A DNA stretch of 56,875 bases, taken from assembly GCF_000424385.1 (NCBI RefSeq), contig NZ_AUJU01000027.1, forward strand, positions 1 to 56,875, in the 5' to 3' direction. The DNA is from Butyrivibrio sp. LC3010. GTDB taxonomy: Bacteria; Bacillota; Clostridia; Lachnospirales; Lachnospiraceae. Position numbers and translations under genes: made by a program. Positions within the stretch are counted from its first letter, which is position 1, and every line of letters starts with the position of its first letter. This document shows positions 18,498-26,888 of this stretch, in pieces. The notes below the pieces were generated by a model. The model was not told where the DNA came from. It searched no databases and was given only the letters and a program-made list of their open reading frames with translations.

Positions 18498-19982
18498 ATG
18501 GATAGTAATCAATTTTCTCGTGCTAATCAGCGAGCGCTTACAGTTTGCCTCATTGTTGTGGCGACTTGTGCGCTCGCATTTATTTTTGAGGGAATAACGG
18601 ATGGATTTTCAGCTGGGAGAATCATTGAAATCTGTGCCGTTGTTGCCAGTGTTGTGGTCATGTCCGCAGGATATTTTAAGTTTAAGGAAAACCGTATAGG
18701 ATCAGCAATGATCATGCTGGGGGCTACTGTAACATTTGTGATCATAATGCTGGTTGAAGTTCAGCTTTATTTTGTTATGTTTGGGCTTCCAATCCTGGTA
18801 TGTGGAATCATTTTCATGAACAAACGCATTATTATCGGCGGAAGTGCAGTAATACTGATTATGTATGCGATATGTGCTCTGAGAGTTCTTTCAAGTAATG
18901 GCAGGAGTGGGACGGAAATCGCTCTTACAGGAATTGCTACTGTTCTTGTTATCCTGGCTGCATATTTTGCACAAAATCTTCTTAGTACCTTTAACGAGGA
19001 ACATTTTGCAACGATTGAAGAACATACTCAGGTCCAGGAGGCTGCAAGCCATGACATGGGCAAAATCGCGCGAAGTATTTCAAAGCATTTTGATAAGGCA
19101 CAGGGAAGCATAGAGGAACTTGAAAGCATAATAGAGAATACCAGTGCAGGTATGAAAGACATAGCAGCTTCCACAGAAAGCACAGCAAATGCAGTGACGG
19201 ATGAAGCGCAGAAGGTTGCTGAGATCAGAGAGCAGACCCAGGTGGCTGATACTCAAAGACAGCAGATGATCGAGGCATCTCAGAGTACCAAAGAGACTGT
19301 TGCAGATGTTGCCAAGACCATTGAAGTTCTTCGTGATAAAGCAAGAGGAGTTCGATCAGCCAGTCAGATTACAGCTGAATCAACTAAGGCAGTTCTTGAT
19401 AAGGTAGAAGAGGTTCAGAAAATTTTGGGATCCATTATGGCGATATCAAAACAGACTAATCTACTTGCCCTCAATGCTTCAATAGAGGCAGCAAGAGCAG
19501 GAGAAGCCGGAAAGGGATTTGCGGTTGTTGCGGATGATATAAGACATCTTTCTGAACAGACAAACAATGCTTCCAACGAGATAACCAAGATTATAGGCGA
19601 ACTGACAGATGATGCGAACAAGGCGATGGAGAGCATAGATAATACAGTAGAGTCAGTAGAACTTCAGAACCAGGTTATCCGTGATACAGCAGCTTCCTTT
19701 GAGACTATAAATCATAATGTTGAAGACCTCATTGATAAGATAAATGATATCGGAAACAGCATGGAGCTGATTGATAATTCAACAAATGAGATCAATGATA
19801 ATATCTCCAATCTTTCAGCCACAAGTCAGGAGGTTGCGGCATTATCAAATGACGGACTTAAAAACGCCAGGGATGCGGTAGATAAATTCGAGAGTTTCAG
19901 ACATTCATTGGATGGAATATATAAGCAGGCCCAGCGTCTTAAGGAAATAAATTTTGATTCAGATGATTCTGACGATGAATAA
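18498..19982 (+). CDS. Methyl-accepting chemotaxis protein without an extracellular ligand domain
   Basis: 494 residues from ATG 18498 (AGGAGG 7 bases upstream; an in-frame ATG at 18468 is not preceded by a site). The N-terminal ~165 residues form five or six membrane helices with only short loops, so sensing must be within the membrane or by the helices. No HAMP domain is evident. The cytoplasmic coiled coil carries the highly conserved tip [20 protein letters not shown] followed by [16 protein letters not shown], which binds CheA and CheW. The C-terminus ends in an acidic DSDDSDDE. A small conserved gene follows after about 30 bases and may be co-transcribed. Confidence 0.92.
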   Translation: MDSNQFSRANQRALTVCLIVVATCALAFIFEGITDGFSAGRIIEICAVVASVVVMSAGYFKFKENRIGSAMIMLGATVTFVIIMLVEVQLYFVMFGLPILVCGIIFMNKRIIIGGSAVILIMYAICALRVLSSNGRSGTEIALTGIATVLVILAAYFAQNLLSTFNEEHFATIEEHTQVQEAASHDMGKIARSISKHFDKAQGSIEELESIIENTSAGMKDIAASTESTANAVTDEAQKVAEIREQTQVADTQRQQMIEASQSTKETVADVAKTIEVLRDKARGVRSASQITAESTKAVLDKVEEVQKILGSIMAISKQTNLLALNASIEAARAGEAGKGFAVVADDIRHLSEQTNNASNEITKIIGELTDDANKAMESIDNTVESVELQNQVIRDTAASFETINHNVEDLIDKINDIGNSMELIDNSTNEINDNISNLSATSQEVAALSNDGLKNARDAVDKFESFRHSLDGIYKQAQRLKEINFDSDDSDDE

Positions 19983-20012
19983 TCATCAATAGATATAAGG
20001 AGGTATTTTTAT

Positions 20013-20264
20013 ATGAGAGTATTATTTGCAGCCGGACGTGTTCGTGAGGTCACAGACGTGGAAGTAGTTGGAATGGATGTCGGAGATGGACAGATCATTG
20101 GCACCCAGGTTAATTTCATTATGGCTAATGGAAACAAAGTAGAATATATCTACAGTCAGGCTGTTTCTATTGAAGAATCCGGGCAGAGAGCAGTAGAATT
20201 TGTTCAGGAGCTTTATAAAAATGGATTTGCAGATTTCTCTCAGGAAGTTGTTGAGATGCTATAA
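20013..20264 (+). CDS. Conserved hypothetical small protein downstream of the chemoreceptor
   Basis: 83 residues, cytoplasmic, no cysteine. A beta-rich first half (MRVLFAAGRVREVTDVEVVG; GTQVNFIMANGNKVEYIYSQ) is followed by a helix (SGQRAVEFVQELYKNGFADF). A strong ribosome site (AAGGAGG) precedes the ATG. The gene begins 30 bases after the methyl-accepting protein and ends before a bidirectional terminator, so the two are probably one transcript. No named family was recognised, and a role with the receptor is only suggested by position. Confidence 0.75.
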   Translation: MRVLFAAGRVREVTDVEVVGMDVGDGQIIGTQVNFIMANGNKVEYIYSQAVSIEESGQRAVEFVQELYKNGFADFSQEVVEML

Positions 20265-20287
20265 ATAAAATAATAGTGTATAAAAAT

Positions 20288-20324
20288 ACCACCGGACTGT
20301 AAAAGCCTGGTGGTGTTTTTTTAT
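20288..20324. terminator. Bidirectional terminator between convergent genes
   Basis: ACCACCGGACT pairs imperfectly with AGCCTGGTGGT and is followed by a run of seven T on the plus strand. It overlaps the stop of the convergent CPBP gene and can end both transcripts. Confidence 0.8.
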
Positions 20325-21361
20325 GCGAATACCATTATGAATGCGGTAAGAGCGATGCAGACAATAAACAGGATTATCATTCCCGGATTCAGAAGAGCAT
20401 CCTTGCTGATATTTTCCTGTATCGGAGCAGAATCTGATGTTCTCAGAATATTCCCTTTTCTAACGAATCTTATCAGAAGAATCAATCCTACAAAAGCTAC
20501 AATGTATTGTATAGAGCTGTAGATAATGTTTCCTGTAGTCACTTCACTGAGGTTTGGGTTTATCAGGATAGGAACGAAAGCCCCAAAAAAGTTGAAGGTT
20601 ACATGCATTATTATTGTGTATATGAGCTTTCTGGTGTAAATATAAACATATCCGAGCATAATACCCAGGAAAAATGCATAGAAAAACTGGAATATATTAG
20701 TGTGGATAAGACCAAATATCAGTGCTGAAATAATAATGGCATTCCATTCTCCGTATCTTCTGCTGTAACCGATGACGGCATATCTGAAAAGAATTTCCTC
20801 AAAAATAGGAGCGAGTATAACACTTAGGAGAAGAACTGCCGGCAGCGGCATGTTTACAAGCATTTCGGACAAATAATCATCCATCGTAACACCGGAAAGG
20901 ACAGAAAGTACCGAAGCAAGGCCTGACCCGATCAGAGATCCGATTATTCCCATAGGAAACATAAACAGAATAAAACTTAATAATTCAGAGAGTTTCAGTG
21001 ATCGCTGCATGGATTTCTCATAGGGGGTAGAAAACTTAAAACCGGTAAGAGCCGGTATATCTCTGAATCTCGGGGAATTTAGAACAAGTATCGTGCACGG
21101 AATAGCTATAAAATATCCTGCGAGCATTGTCAAAAGATTAGTCAGGGTGGCGTTATTTCTGAATTCAATAATTGCACTCTGCATGATCTGAGGATTTATG
21201 GCTATGCCTGATGCAAGAGCAACCTGAGATGCTTTGAATGTTGCAAAAAATGCATAAACAAACATTCCTATGAACATGACGATAGTTGCCAGAATATTTG
21301 AAAAGACCAGATAAAATACAATTGAAAGGCCAAGATGTGAAAATTTATTTTTGACTGACAT
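20321..21361 (-). CDS. CPBP (CAAX-type) intramembrane metalloprotease
   Basis: 346 residues, about eight membrane helices. It has the three family motifs: EEILFR (the Glu-Glu-x3-Arg motif), the histidine in FGLIHTN, and HVTFNFFG near the end. These proteins cleave prenylated or other membrane proteins; in Gram-positives some act in bacteriocin immunity or maturation, but no peptide gene is adjacent here. A purine-rich site (GAGGAGATATTTTTT before ATG) supports the start at 21361. It is monocistronic on the minus strand and converges on the chemoreceptor operon. Confidence 0.9.
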   Translation of the reverse strand: MSVKNKFSHLGLSIVFYLVFSNILATIVMFIGMFVYAFFATFKASQVALASGIAINPQIMQSAIIEFRNNATLTNLLTMLAGYFIAIPCTILVLNSPRFRDIPALTGFKFSTPYEKSMQRSLKLSELLSFILFMFPMGIIGSLIGSGLASVLSVLSGVTMDDYLSEMLVNMPLPAVLLLSVILAPIFEEILFRYAVIGYSRRYGEWNAIIISALIFGLIHTNIFQFFYAFFLGIMLGYVYIYTRKLIYTIIMHVTFNFFGAFVPILINPNLSEVTTGNIIYSSIQYIVAFVGLILLIRFVRKGNILRTSDSAPIQENISKDALLNPGMIILFIVCIALTAFIMVFA

Positions 21362-21560
21362 GATAAAAAATATCTCCTCTGTAAATTCGATGAATAATTA
21401 TCTACGTGATTGTGATTATACGAAATTAAGTGATTTGTGTAAAGAAAGACGCCATGTAATCACATGGCGCCTTGAATTATGGGTCGTGACCCAGTTGAGC
21501 GCGCAAAGCGTGCGAAATATCAACCACCCGCTATGCGGGTGCGCGGTGTTTGTTATACAA

Positions 21561-21627
21561 AAAAATCACCTTTCCGTTATAATGTGGTTGTTCAAGCCTA
21601 AATTATAACGAAAGGAAAGGTGATTTT
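21561..21627 (+). promoter_or_regulatory. tnpA leader hairpin that hides the ribosome binding site
   Basis: The bases at 21561-21583 pair with 21602-21627 apart from a 4-base bulge at 21611-21614. The right arm contains the AAAGGAAAGG ribosome site of tnpA. A similar leader structure is known to repress translation of classic IS200 transposase. Confidence 0.75.
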
Positions 21628-21628
21628 A

Positions 21629-22084
21629 ATGGCAAACAAGTCATATAGTTTAGCACACACAAAATGGATGTGTAAGTACCACATTGTGTTCACACCTAAG
21701 TATAGGAGAAAAATAATCTATAATCAATATAAGGCGAGTATAAGAGATATATTGAAGCAATTATGCGCATACAAAGGAGTAGAGATTATAGAAGGACATT
21801 TAATGCCAGACCATGTACATATGTTGGTCAGTATTCCTCCAAAGCTTAGTGTATCGCAGTTTATGGGATATCTAAAAGGAAAGAGTGCATTGATGATTTT
21901 TGATCAGCACGCAAATCTAAAGTATAAGTTTGGAAATAGACATTTCTGGGCTGAAGGATACTATGTTAGTACAGTAGGCCTCAATGAGGCAACAATAAAG
22001 AAGTACATTCAGGATCAAGAGAAACATGATATAGCAATGGATAAACTGAGTGTGAAAGAGTATGAGGACCCCTTTAAGGGGTAG
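21629..22084 (+). CDS. tnpA: IS200/IS605-family Y1 transposase TnpA
   Basis: 151 residues from ATG 21629; an in-frame GTG at 21620 lies inside the ribosome site and is less likely. This is a single-tyrosine HUH enzyme that excises and inserts single-stranded DNA. Motifs: KYHIVFTPKYRRK at the start, the HUH pair in PDHVHMLVSIPP, FWAEGYYVSTVG, and the catalytic tyrosine in TIKKYIQDQEKHD. The length is normal and the frame is intact, so it could be active. Its last codons fall in a CCCC...GGGG hairpin, followed by more hairpins. Confidence 0.94.
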   Translation: MANKSYSLAHTKWMCKYHIVFTPKYRRKIIYNQYKASIRDILKQLCAYKGVEIIEGHLMPDHVHMLVSIPPKLSVSQFMGYLKGKSALMIFDQHANLKYKFGNRHFWAEGYYVSTVGLNEATIKKYIQDQEKHDIAMDKLSVKEYEDPFKG

Positions 22085-22197
22085 CCGGTATTACAAGCGC
22101 CCTTTCAAGGGCTGCGACGAGTCAAAGGCGTTAGGGCTTGAACAAAGTGAAAGCCAGCGTCTTTAGGCGCTGGCCGGTAACAGCCCCTTATAGGGGC
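22069..22197 (+). other. Four consecutive hairpins in the tail of the IS200 element
   Basis: Perfect stems occur at 22069-22081 (CCCC/GGGG), 22099-22112 (GCCCTT/AAGGGC), 22153-22174 (GCCAGCG/CGCTGGC) and 22183-22197 (GCCCCT/AGGGGC), ahead of the right-end hairpin at 22205. None has a T-run. They could be a structured RNA tail or DNA structures used in transposition. Confidence 0.6.
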
Positions 22198-22229
22198 GAG
22201 CAAACCACCCGTTGGACGGGTGGTGCTGA

Positions 22230-23762
22230 TTACCGTCTTCGTCTTTCCAAGCCTGTTTCCTGATAGAATTTAGTTTTTTCATCATACATTCTGGAATCGG
22301 CTTTCTTCTTTAATTCATCTATAGTGTCACCCGGATAATCCCTATGGGCGGCGTAGCCGATAGATAATGCAAGACTGTTATTATAATTGCCTTTCCAGGA
22401 GGATGCTGCTTTCTTGATCTTTCTGTCTATTTCTGAAATATTATATGAATGTATGACGGCGGTAAATTCATCACCACCTGTTCTGTAGACTTTTCCAAAA
22501 GTTCCGAGGGCAGATGAGATACATTCTGCGGCAGCTTGTATAAGCTCATCACCTGCATCATGCCCAAAAGTATCATTTGTATATTTCAATCTGTTGATAT
22601 CGATTGAAGCAATCACAAAATCATCCTCTAGCGGCTCATCCTTGTACCTGGCAAGATCGTTATCAAGGCTTCGTCTGTTAAAAAGCTGAGTCAGTTCATC
22701 AGTCAGAGAAATACGGATCAGATGCTCCTCACGATTTTTATCCATATTGATATTCTGAACGGTATATACGACAAGATAAGGGATACCGTTTTCGTAGGAC
22801 TCAGCATTAATATACTGGGCGCGAAACCATCCGGTATCAACATTTACGAACTCACCATAAATAAATCTTTTTCCTGTCAGTCTTTTTTCCAGTGTCCTGA
22901 GATTGGTAAACTCAAGAAATGCGTCAAGATGCTCCGGGGATACATGCTTTTTAATCTTGTGATTCATCACGGTATGAGCATGCTTTTCAAAATCCAGATC
23001 GTGATATTTGTAGGACTGATCGCTTAATGACATCTCTTTCATTGATTTAAGGTCAATCAGGTTCACGTTATCATAAATCTCAGTCATAGAAAAAAGAATG
23101 GACATCTGCTCATTCAACCTTTCAGCATAGTCTGATACTTCTTTATTTTTAGTTAAAAGCACAGTGAAATAGTCATAGAGAATTCTTGTTATGGTAAGGC
23201 CTCCTACAAGCATTATTATCGTTTCAATAGTGTAGCCAAGCATAGTATTTTTGAAGTACTCAAAGGGAGTATTGAAATCGGAATTAATACTTGCGTTGTG
23301 AGGAGCTATAAGCCAGGTGGAAATCAGCATGGCAAGATAATTTGTAATTAGTGAAAAATAGAACATTATCGGTTCACTAAAAAGTATGCTGAGAAGAGGA
23401 ATAAAGAACCAGGTAATATGAATGTGAATATGCTTATATACCATGAACATCAAAAGAAGCTCCATGGATACAATTGCATAATATCCTGCGAACTCTGAGT
23501 AGGGCCATTTTGTTATTAGTAATTGATGTATGAGTGCAAGCAGAAGCATGCAGGATGAAACTGCGAGACATGTAAAATATGTAGCTTCTGCAAAAACACC
23601 AAAATAAATGCCTGCTGCAATTGCAGGACCAGTCAGAATACAGAACCAAAGTACAGTATTCAAATATCTATTTACAAGCTTTCTATTGTCACGAAGAAAA
23701 TCCTCGTAACTTTTTATTCCTATAATATGCTTTTTGATTTCCGAAAAGCTCATTCTTTCCAT
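22230..23762 (-). CDS. Membrane-bound diguanylate cyclase (GGDEF)
   Basis: 510 residues. It has about six membrane helices in residues 30-200, a region of about 140 residues that may be PAS-like (KRFIYGEFVNVDTGWFRAQYI), and then a GGDEF domain from about 345 with SLTDELTQLFNRRSLD and RTGGDEFTAVI. It should make c-di-GMP from GTP; no clear inhibitory RxxD site is seen before GGDEF. The start is supported by AGGTG upstream. The C-terminus ends in four Arg directly at the IS200 right end, so the last few codons may have been altered by the insertion. Confidence 0.88.
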   Translation of the reverse strand: MERMSFSEIKKHIIGIKSYEDFLRDNRKLVNRYLNTVLWFCILTGPAIAAGIYFGVFAEATYFTCLAVSSCMLLLALIHQLLITKWPYSEFAGYYAIVSMELLLMFMVYKHIHIHITWFFIPLLSILFSEPIMFYFSLITNYLAMLISTWLIAPHNASINSDFNTPFEYFKNTMLGYTIETIIMLVGGLTITRILYDYFTVLLTKNKEVSDYAERLNEQMSILFSMTEIYDNVNLIDLKSMKEMSLSDQSYKYHDLDFEKHAHTVMNHKIKKHVSPEHLDAFLEFTNLRTLEKRLTGKRFIYGEFVNVDTGWFRAQYINAESYENGIPYLVVYTVQNINMDKNREEHLIRISLTDELTQLFNRRSLDNDLARYKDEPLEDDFVIASIDINRLKYTNDTFGHDAGDELIQAAAECISSALGTFGKVYRTGGDEFTAVIHSYNISEIDRKIKKAASSWKGNYNNSLALSIGYAAHRDYPGDTIDELKKKADSRMYDEKTKFYQETGLERRRR

Positions 23763-24037
23763 TTAATTCACCTGCTGGTACCGATAGGTTATTGATAACA
23801 TTTTACACTAGAGGATTGTAAAAAAGGCTTATATATCAAATCTTTTAGAGAATATTTAGAAATTAAGGTGAGGAAAACGCAAAATAATGATATGAATCGA
23901 GGTCATGAAATAATACTTCATTTCTGATTAGATTTTATGAAAATTTAATACAGCACGGCAGAAACCATCAAGCCCTACATGTTATGATTTGAAAAGAGGT
24001 TTTTGTTGTGTTTCTTATGTGTCTTATGTATTTATGG
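23763..24037. other. Intergenic region upstream of two divergent genes
   Basis: AT-rich DNA between the GGDEF start (minus) and the structured leader at 24038 (plus). It probably holds both promoters. No ORF or repeat was recognised in it. Confidence 0.4.
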
Positions 24038-24107
24038 GGTGGAACCATCATGACGAAGTCATGATTCGGAATGGTTCCAACCGATTGGGCAGGATTACGA
24101 AGTAATC
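24038..24107 (+). promoter_or_regulatory. Structured leader: nested and tandem hairpins before a lipoprotein gene
   Basis: The outer stem pairs GGAACCAT (24041-24048) with ATGGTTCC (24071-24078), with a GGT/ACC extension. Inside is CATGAC-GAA-GTCATG (24049-24063). A second hairpin, GATTAC-GAA-GTAATC, follows at 24093-24107. The two small hairpins share the loop and ACGAAGT core, while two stem pairs differ by matched changes. The ribosome site and ATG of the lipoprotein (24143) follow. It fits no riboswitch class I recognise. Confidence 0.6.
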
Positions 24108-24142
24108 ATGCGGTACATATGATGAAGAGAGAGGGAAAAAGA

Positions 24143-25621
24143 ATGAAGAAGAAAAGATTATTTCAAAGGCAATTGATTTGTATGATTTTGTCACTTATTC
24201 TTGTGATGTTTACTGCATGTGGAAGTGATAGCGGCGCTGATGATCCAAACCTTGGTTTATATGAAGCCACCACAGCCAATATGAGTGGATTTGAATTAGG
24301 GGTTAAGGATGTTTTCGAGGATGGTTTTTCAATAGAATTAAAGAAGAACGGTAAGGCACACCTTCAAAGTGGAGATGAGGGAGGCGATTTTAAGTGGACC
24401 CTTGAAGGTGAAACATTCCATGGTGAAGGAGGCGGAGCCACTTTTGACGGGACCCTTAAAAATGGAGTTATGGTTCTCGAAAATGTTGAGGGATCCGGAG
24501 TTACCCTCACACTTGAGTGCAGTGACATAATTGCCTCATTAAAAGGAAAAGAAAAAGCTGTTTCATCAGAGGAGAGTGATAATCAGACAGCTGAGGTTCC
24601 TGAGACCATAGAAGAGGAAATGACAGCTACCACTGATAGTGTAGAGGATAACGGATTAAATATAAGCCTTGATTCAAAAAGCTCTGTAAGCGGATATTAT
24701 GATGCTATTGCAGCTTCAGTAAATGACGGGGACGAGGTTTATATTGAACCCGGAGAATACCTGAATGTATATGACGATGGTTCACTCAGCATGTATGTTG
24801 CGGAGCAGAATCTTGAGTTTGCTACAACAATAGAAGACAATAAATTTTATCTGAACGGAGACACCAAGGTTGGAGAAATAGCAGAGGATGGTAGCATCAC
24901 TCTTAATCTCTCCGATGATGTCAAATATGTTTTTGCAAAGGAAGGCAGTGAAAAGTGGAATGAGTGGCAGGCATCCCTTGAAGAGAATACAGAATATGAA
25001 GAGAATGAAGGGTATGCTGTAGCAGAATATGATTTTAATGAAGCTGTTAAACTGGTGGGTGATTACGAAGGTTTCATGCTCTATAGGAATGATGCATATT
25101 TTAATGGTAAATCCTTTGAGAATATCGGAACCAATGCCTTTGCAAGAATTGTAATAGATCCAATGGGAAAGCCCCAGGTTTATATTCGCACCATAATGAA
25201 TGATGCTTCTAATGTAAAGAACCTGGATGCAGAGTTCAGGGGCGATGGATGGCTTACTGTTACGGGAACAACAGGTACAGATAACGGTGATAAGGAGTGG
25301 ACAGCCATAATAAGCCCGGCTGTTGGAAATGCTCCACTTAATATTGATGCAACATTGACATCAGATTATGAAACTGTTTTCTTTACACTGTTTCTGAAAC
25401 CCATTAATTCAGATTGGGATTACAGTTATCTTGATGATGATATAACAGAGGATGTGTTTAATAATTTTGTCTACAATCTGCAGATAGCTGAAGGAGATCA
25501 GATTGAGGATAAGCTGCAGTTTTATCAGAATTATTGGGATAAGAAGCATAAGGAGGGTGAAACCTTTACCATGATCACGGATCAGATGCCGGATCCGTCA
25601 CTGCTCAATTTATATAAGTAA
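24143..25621 (+). CDS. Secreted lipoprotein of unknown function
   Basis: 492 residues from ATG 24143 (GAGAGGG upstream). The signal peptide has lipobox VMFTAC, giving a lipid-anchored cysteine. The mature part begins with a beta-rich domain (GLYEATTANMSGFELGVKDVFEDG; KKNGKAHLQSGDEGGDFKW) of a kind common in Lachnospiraceae lipoproteins, then an acidic linker, then a second beta-rich region. No enzyme motif is evident. Several in-frame starts upstream run through the leader hairpins and are unlikely. The gene stands alone and ends at a terminator at 25682-25719. Confidence 0.78.
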   Translation: MKKKRLFQRQLICMILSLILVMFTACGSDSGADDPNLGLYEATTANMSGFELGVKDVFEDGFSIELKKNGKAHLQSGDEGGDFKWTLEGETFHGEGGGATFDGTLKNGVMVLENVEGSGVTLTLECSDIIASLKGKEKAVSSEESDNQTAEVPETIEEEMTATTDSVEDNGLNISLDSKSSVSGYYDAIAASVNDGDEVYIEPGEYLNVYDDGSLSMYVAEQNLEFATTIEDNKFYLNGDTKVGEIAEDGSITLNLSDDVKYVFAKEGSEKWNEWQASLEENTEYEENEGYAVAEYDFNEAVKLVGDYEGFMLYRNDAYFNGKSFENIGTNAFARIVIDPMGKPQVYIRTIMNDASNVKNLDAEFRGDGWLTVTGTTGTDNGDKEWTAIISPAVGNAPLNIDATLTSDYETVFFTLFLKPINSDWDYSYLDDDITEDVFNNFVYNLQIAEGDQIEDKLQFYQNYWDKKHKEGETFTMITDQMPDPSLLNLYK

Positions 25622-25681
25622 AACCGCCTTTCATGCCAACCGGCAATGACATTAACAAGATGGCAGTAAATAACATATCTA

Positions 25682-25719
25682 AAGGTCTATTATGCGTATG
25701 TATAATAGGCCTTTTTATT
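25682..25719 (+). terminator. Intrinsic terminator after the lipoprotein gene
   Basis: AAAGGTCTATTAT pairs with ATAATAGGCCTTT (one wobble) and is followed by TTTTATTTT. Confidence 0.8.
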
Positions 25720-25883
25720 TTGAATAAATATTATCTATTTTTAATTCATAGTTTATAAATCTATAACTTGTGTATGTAAAAATGTAGGAGAGGCATATTT
25801 TTGTTATTGCCATCATGTTTTTTATAAAGATACCGAATTATTTATAAAGTTATCTTGTATCAGGAAAGGTTAATTGGAAGAAT

Positions 25884-26888
25884 ATGATAACTTCTCAAAG
25901 GGGTTCAAAATTATCTCTAATGGCGAAAAGGCTGCTAGCTATGTTTATTGTTGTTGCCTTGATGGCCTCACAGGCAGGATGCGGCAATATCATAAGTTCA
26001 AAAAAGAAAGAAATGATCTTTGCAACTGGAGGAACATCCGGAACTTATTTTTCTCTGGGTGATGCCATGGCAAATATTCTGAATACCAAGCTTTCAAACA
26101 GTACCCTTGCTATTTATTCAACGGGAGGTTCAGGAGAGAATATCAGGTTGATTTCTGAGAGGAAAGCTGACCTTGCAATAGTTCAGAATGATGTAATGTA
26201 CTACGCCTATACAGGGACAGACTTATATGCTGATAAGGGAACATTTACAGAGTTCTCAGCAGTAGCAGGAATTTATGACGAGTGTGTTCAGATAGTAACA
26301 TGCAGGGATGATATACATACCGTAGATGATCTTCGTGGGAAAATAGTTTCCGTTGGAGACTCGGGATCCGGAGTGGAGTTCAATGCAAGACAGATCCTGA
26401 GTGCATATGGGATGACCTTTTCTGATATACATGCTGAAAATTCTTCATTTGCCAACAGCGCTGATAATCTTGCAGATGGATCTATTGACGCTGCTTTTAT
26501 TGTTGCAGGACTTCCTACAAAAGCAGTAATGGACTTGTCTGAGAAAAATGCTGTGCATCTGGTTGCTATAGATGATGAACATGTAAAGATTCTTCAGGAG
26601 AATTATAGCTTTTATACAAGATCAACTGTTCCTGACGGAACATATCCGGGACTAAATGAAAGTACTGACACAGTTTCAGTAAGGGCTACACTTATAGCTT
26701 CAAACAGGTTGGAAAGAGATAAGGTTTATGAATTTCTGACCCTTCTGTTTAGTGAAAAAGAAAAGATTTCTGCAGGAGAGAAAAATTTTTCGACCTTTGA
26801 ACTTGAGGACTCTCTTAATGGAATAGATATTCCATTTCATAAAGGTGCCCGGAAATACTATGAGGAACAGGGTGTGGAGGGATTCTGA
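25884..26888 (+). CDS. TAXI-family TRAP solute receptor, lipoprotein
   Basis: 334 residues. A lipoprotein signal peptide (lipobox SQAGC, near residue 33) is followed by the TAXI signature: MIFATGGTSGTYFSLGDAMA, NIRLISERKADLAIVQND, VSVGDSGSGVEFNARQIL and LADGSIDAAFIVAGLP. Such proteins bind a small solute outside the membrane and normally deliver it to a fused DctQM permease. No TRAP permease gene is present; instead the gene leads an operon with acyltransferase-like proteins, a sensor-transporter fusion and a SpoIIE phosphatase, so a sensory role is plausible. Its stop is directly followed by the next start. Confidence 0.88.
   Translation: MITSQRGSKLSLMAKRLLAMFIVVALMASQAGCGNIISSKKKEMIFATGGTSGTYFSLGDAMANILNTKLSNSTLAIYSTGGSGENIRLISERKADLAIVQNDVMYYAYTGTDLYADKGTFTEFSAVAGIYDECVQIVTCRDDIHTVDDLRGKIVSVGDSGSGVEFNARQILSAYGMTFSDIHAENSSFANSADNLADGSIDAAFIVAGLPTKAVMDLSEKNAVHLVAIDDEHVKILQENYSFYTRSTVPDGTYPGLNESTDTVSVRATLIASNRLERDKVYEFLTLLFSEKEKISAGEKNFSTFELEDSLNGIDIPFHKGARKYYEEQGVEGF

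Larger units (their letters stand above)
21505..22226 (+). mobile_element. IS200-like insertion sequence (tnpA only)
   Basis: The element spans one tnpA gene between two imperfect end hairpins: the left one at 21525-21541 (CACCCGC TAT GCGGGTG) and the right one at 22205-22223 (CCACCCGT TGG ACGGGTGG). Both are preceded by AACCACCCG, as expected of subterminal hairpins recognised by a Y1 transposase. No tnpB is present. The right end sits directly against the stop codon of the minus-strand GGDEF gene (22230). Exact cleavage positions cannot be fixed without an empty site; boundaries are approximate. Confidence 0.8.
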
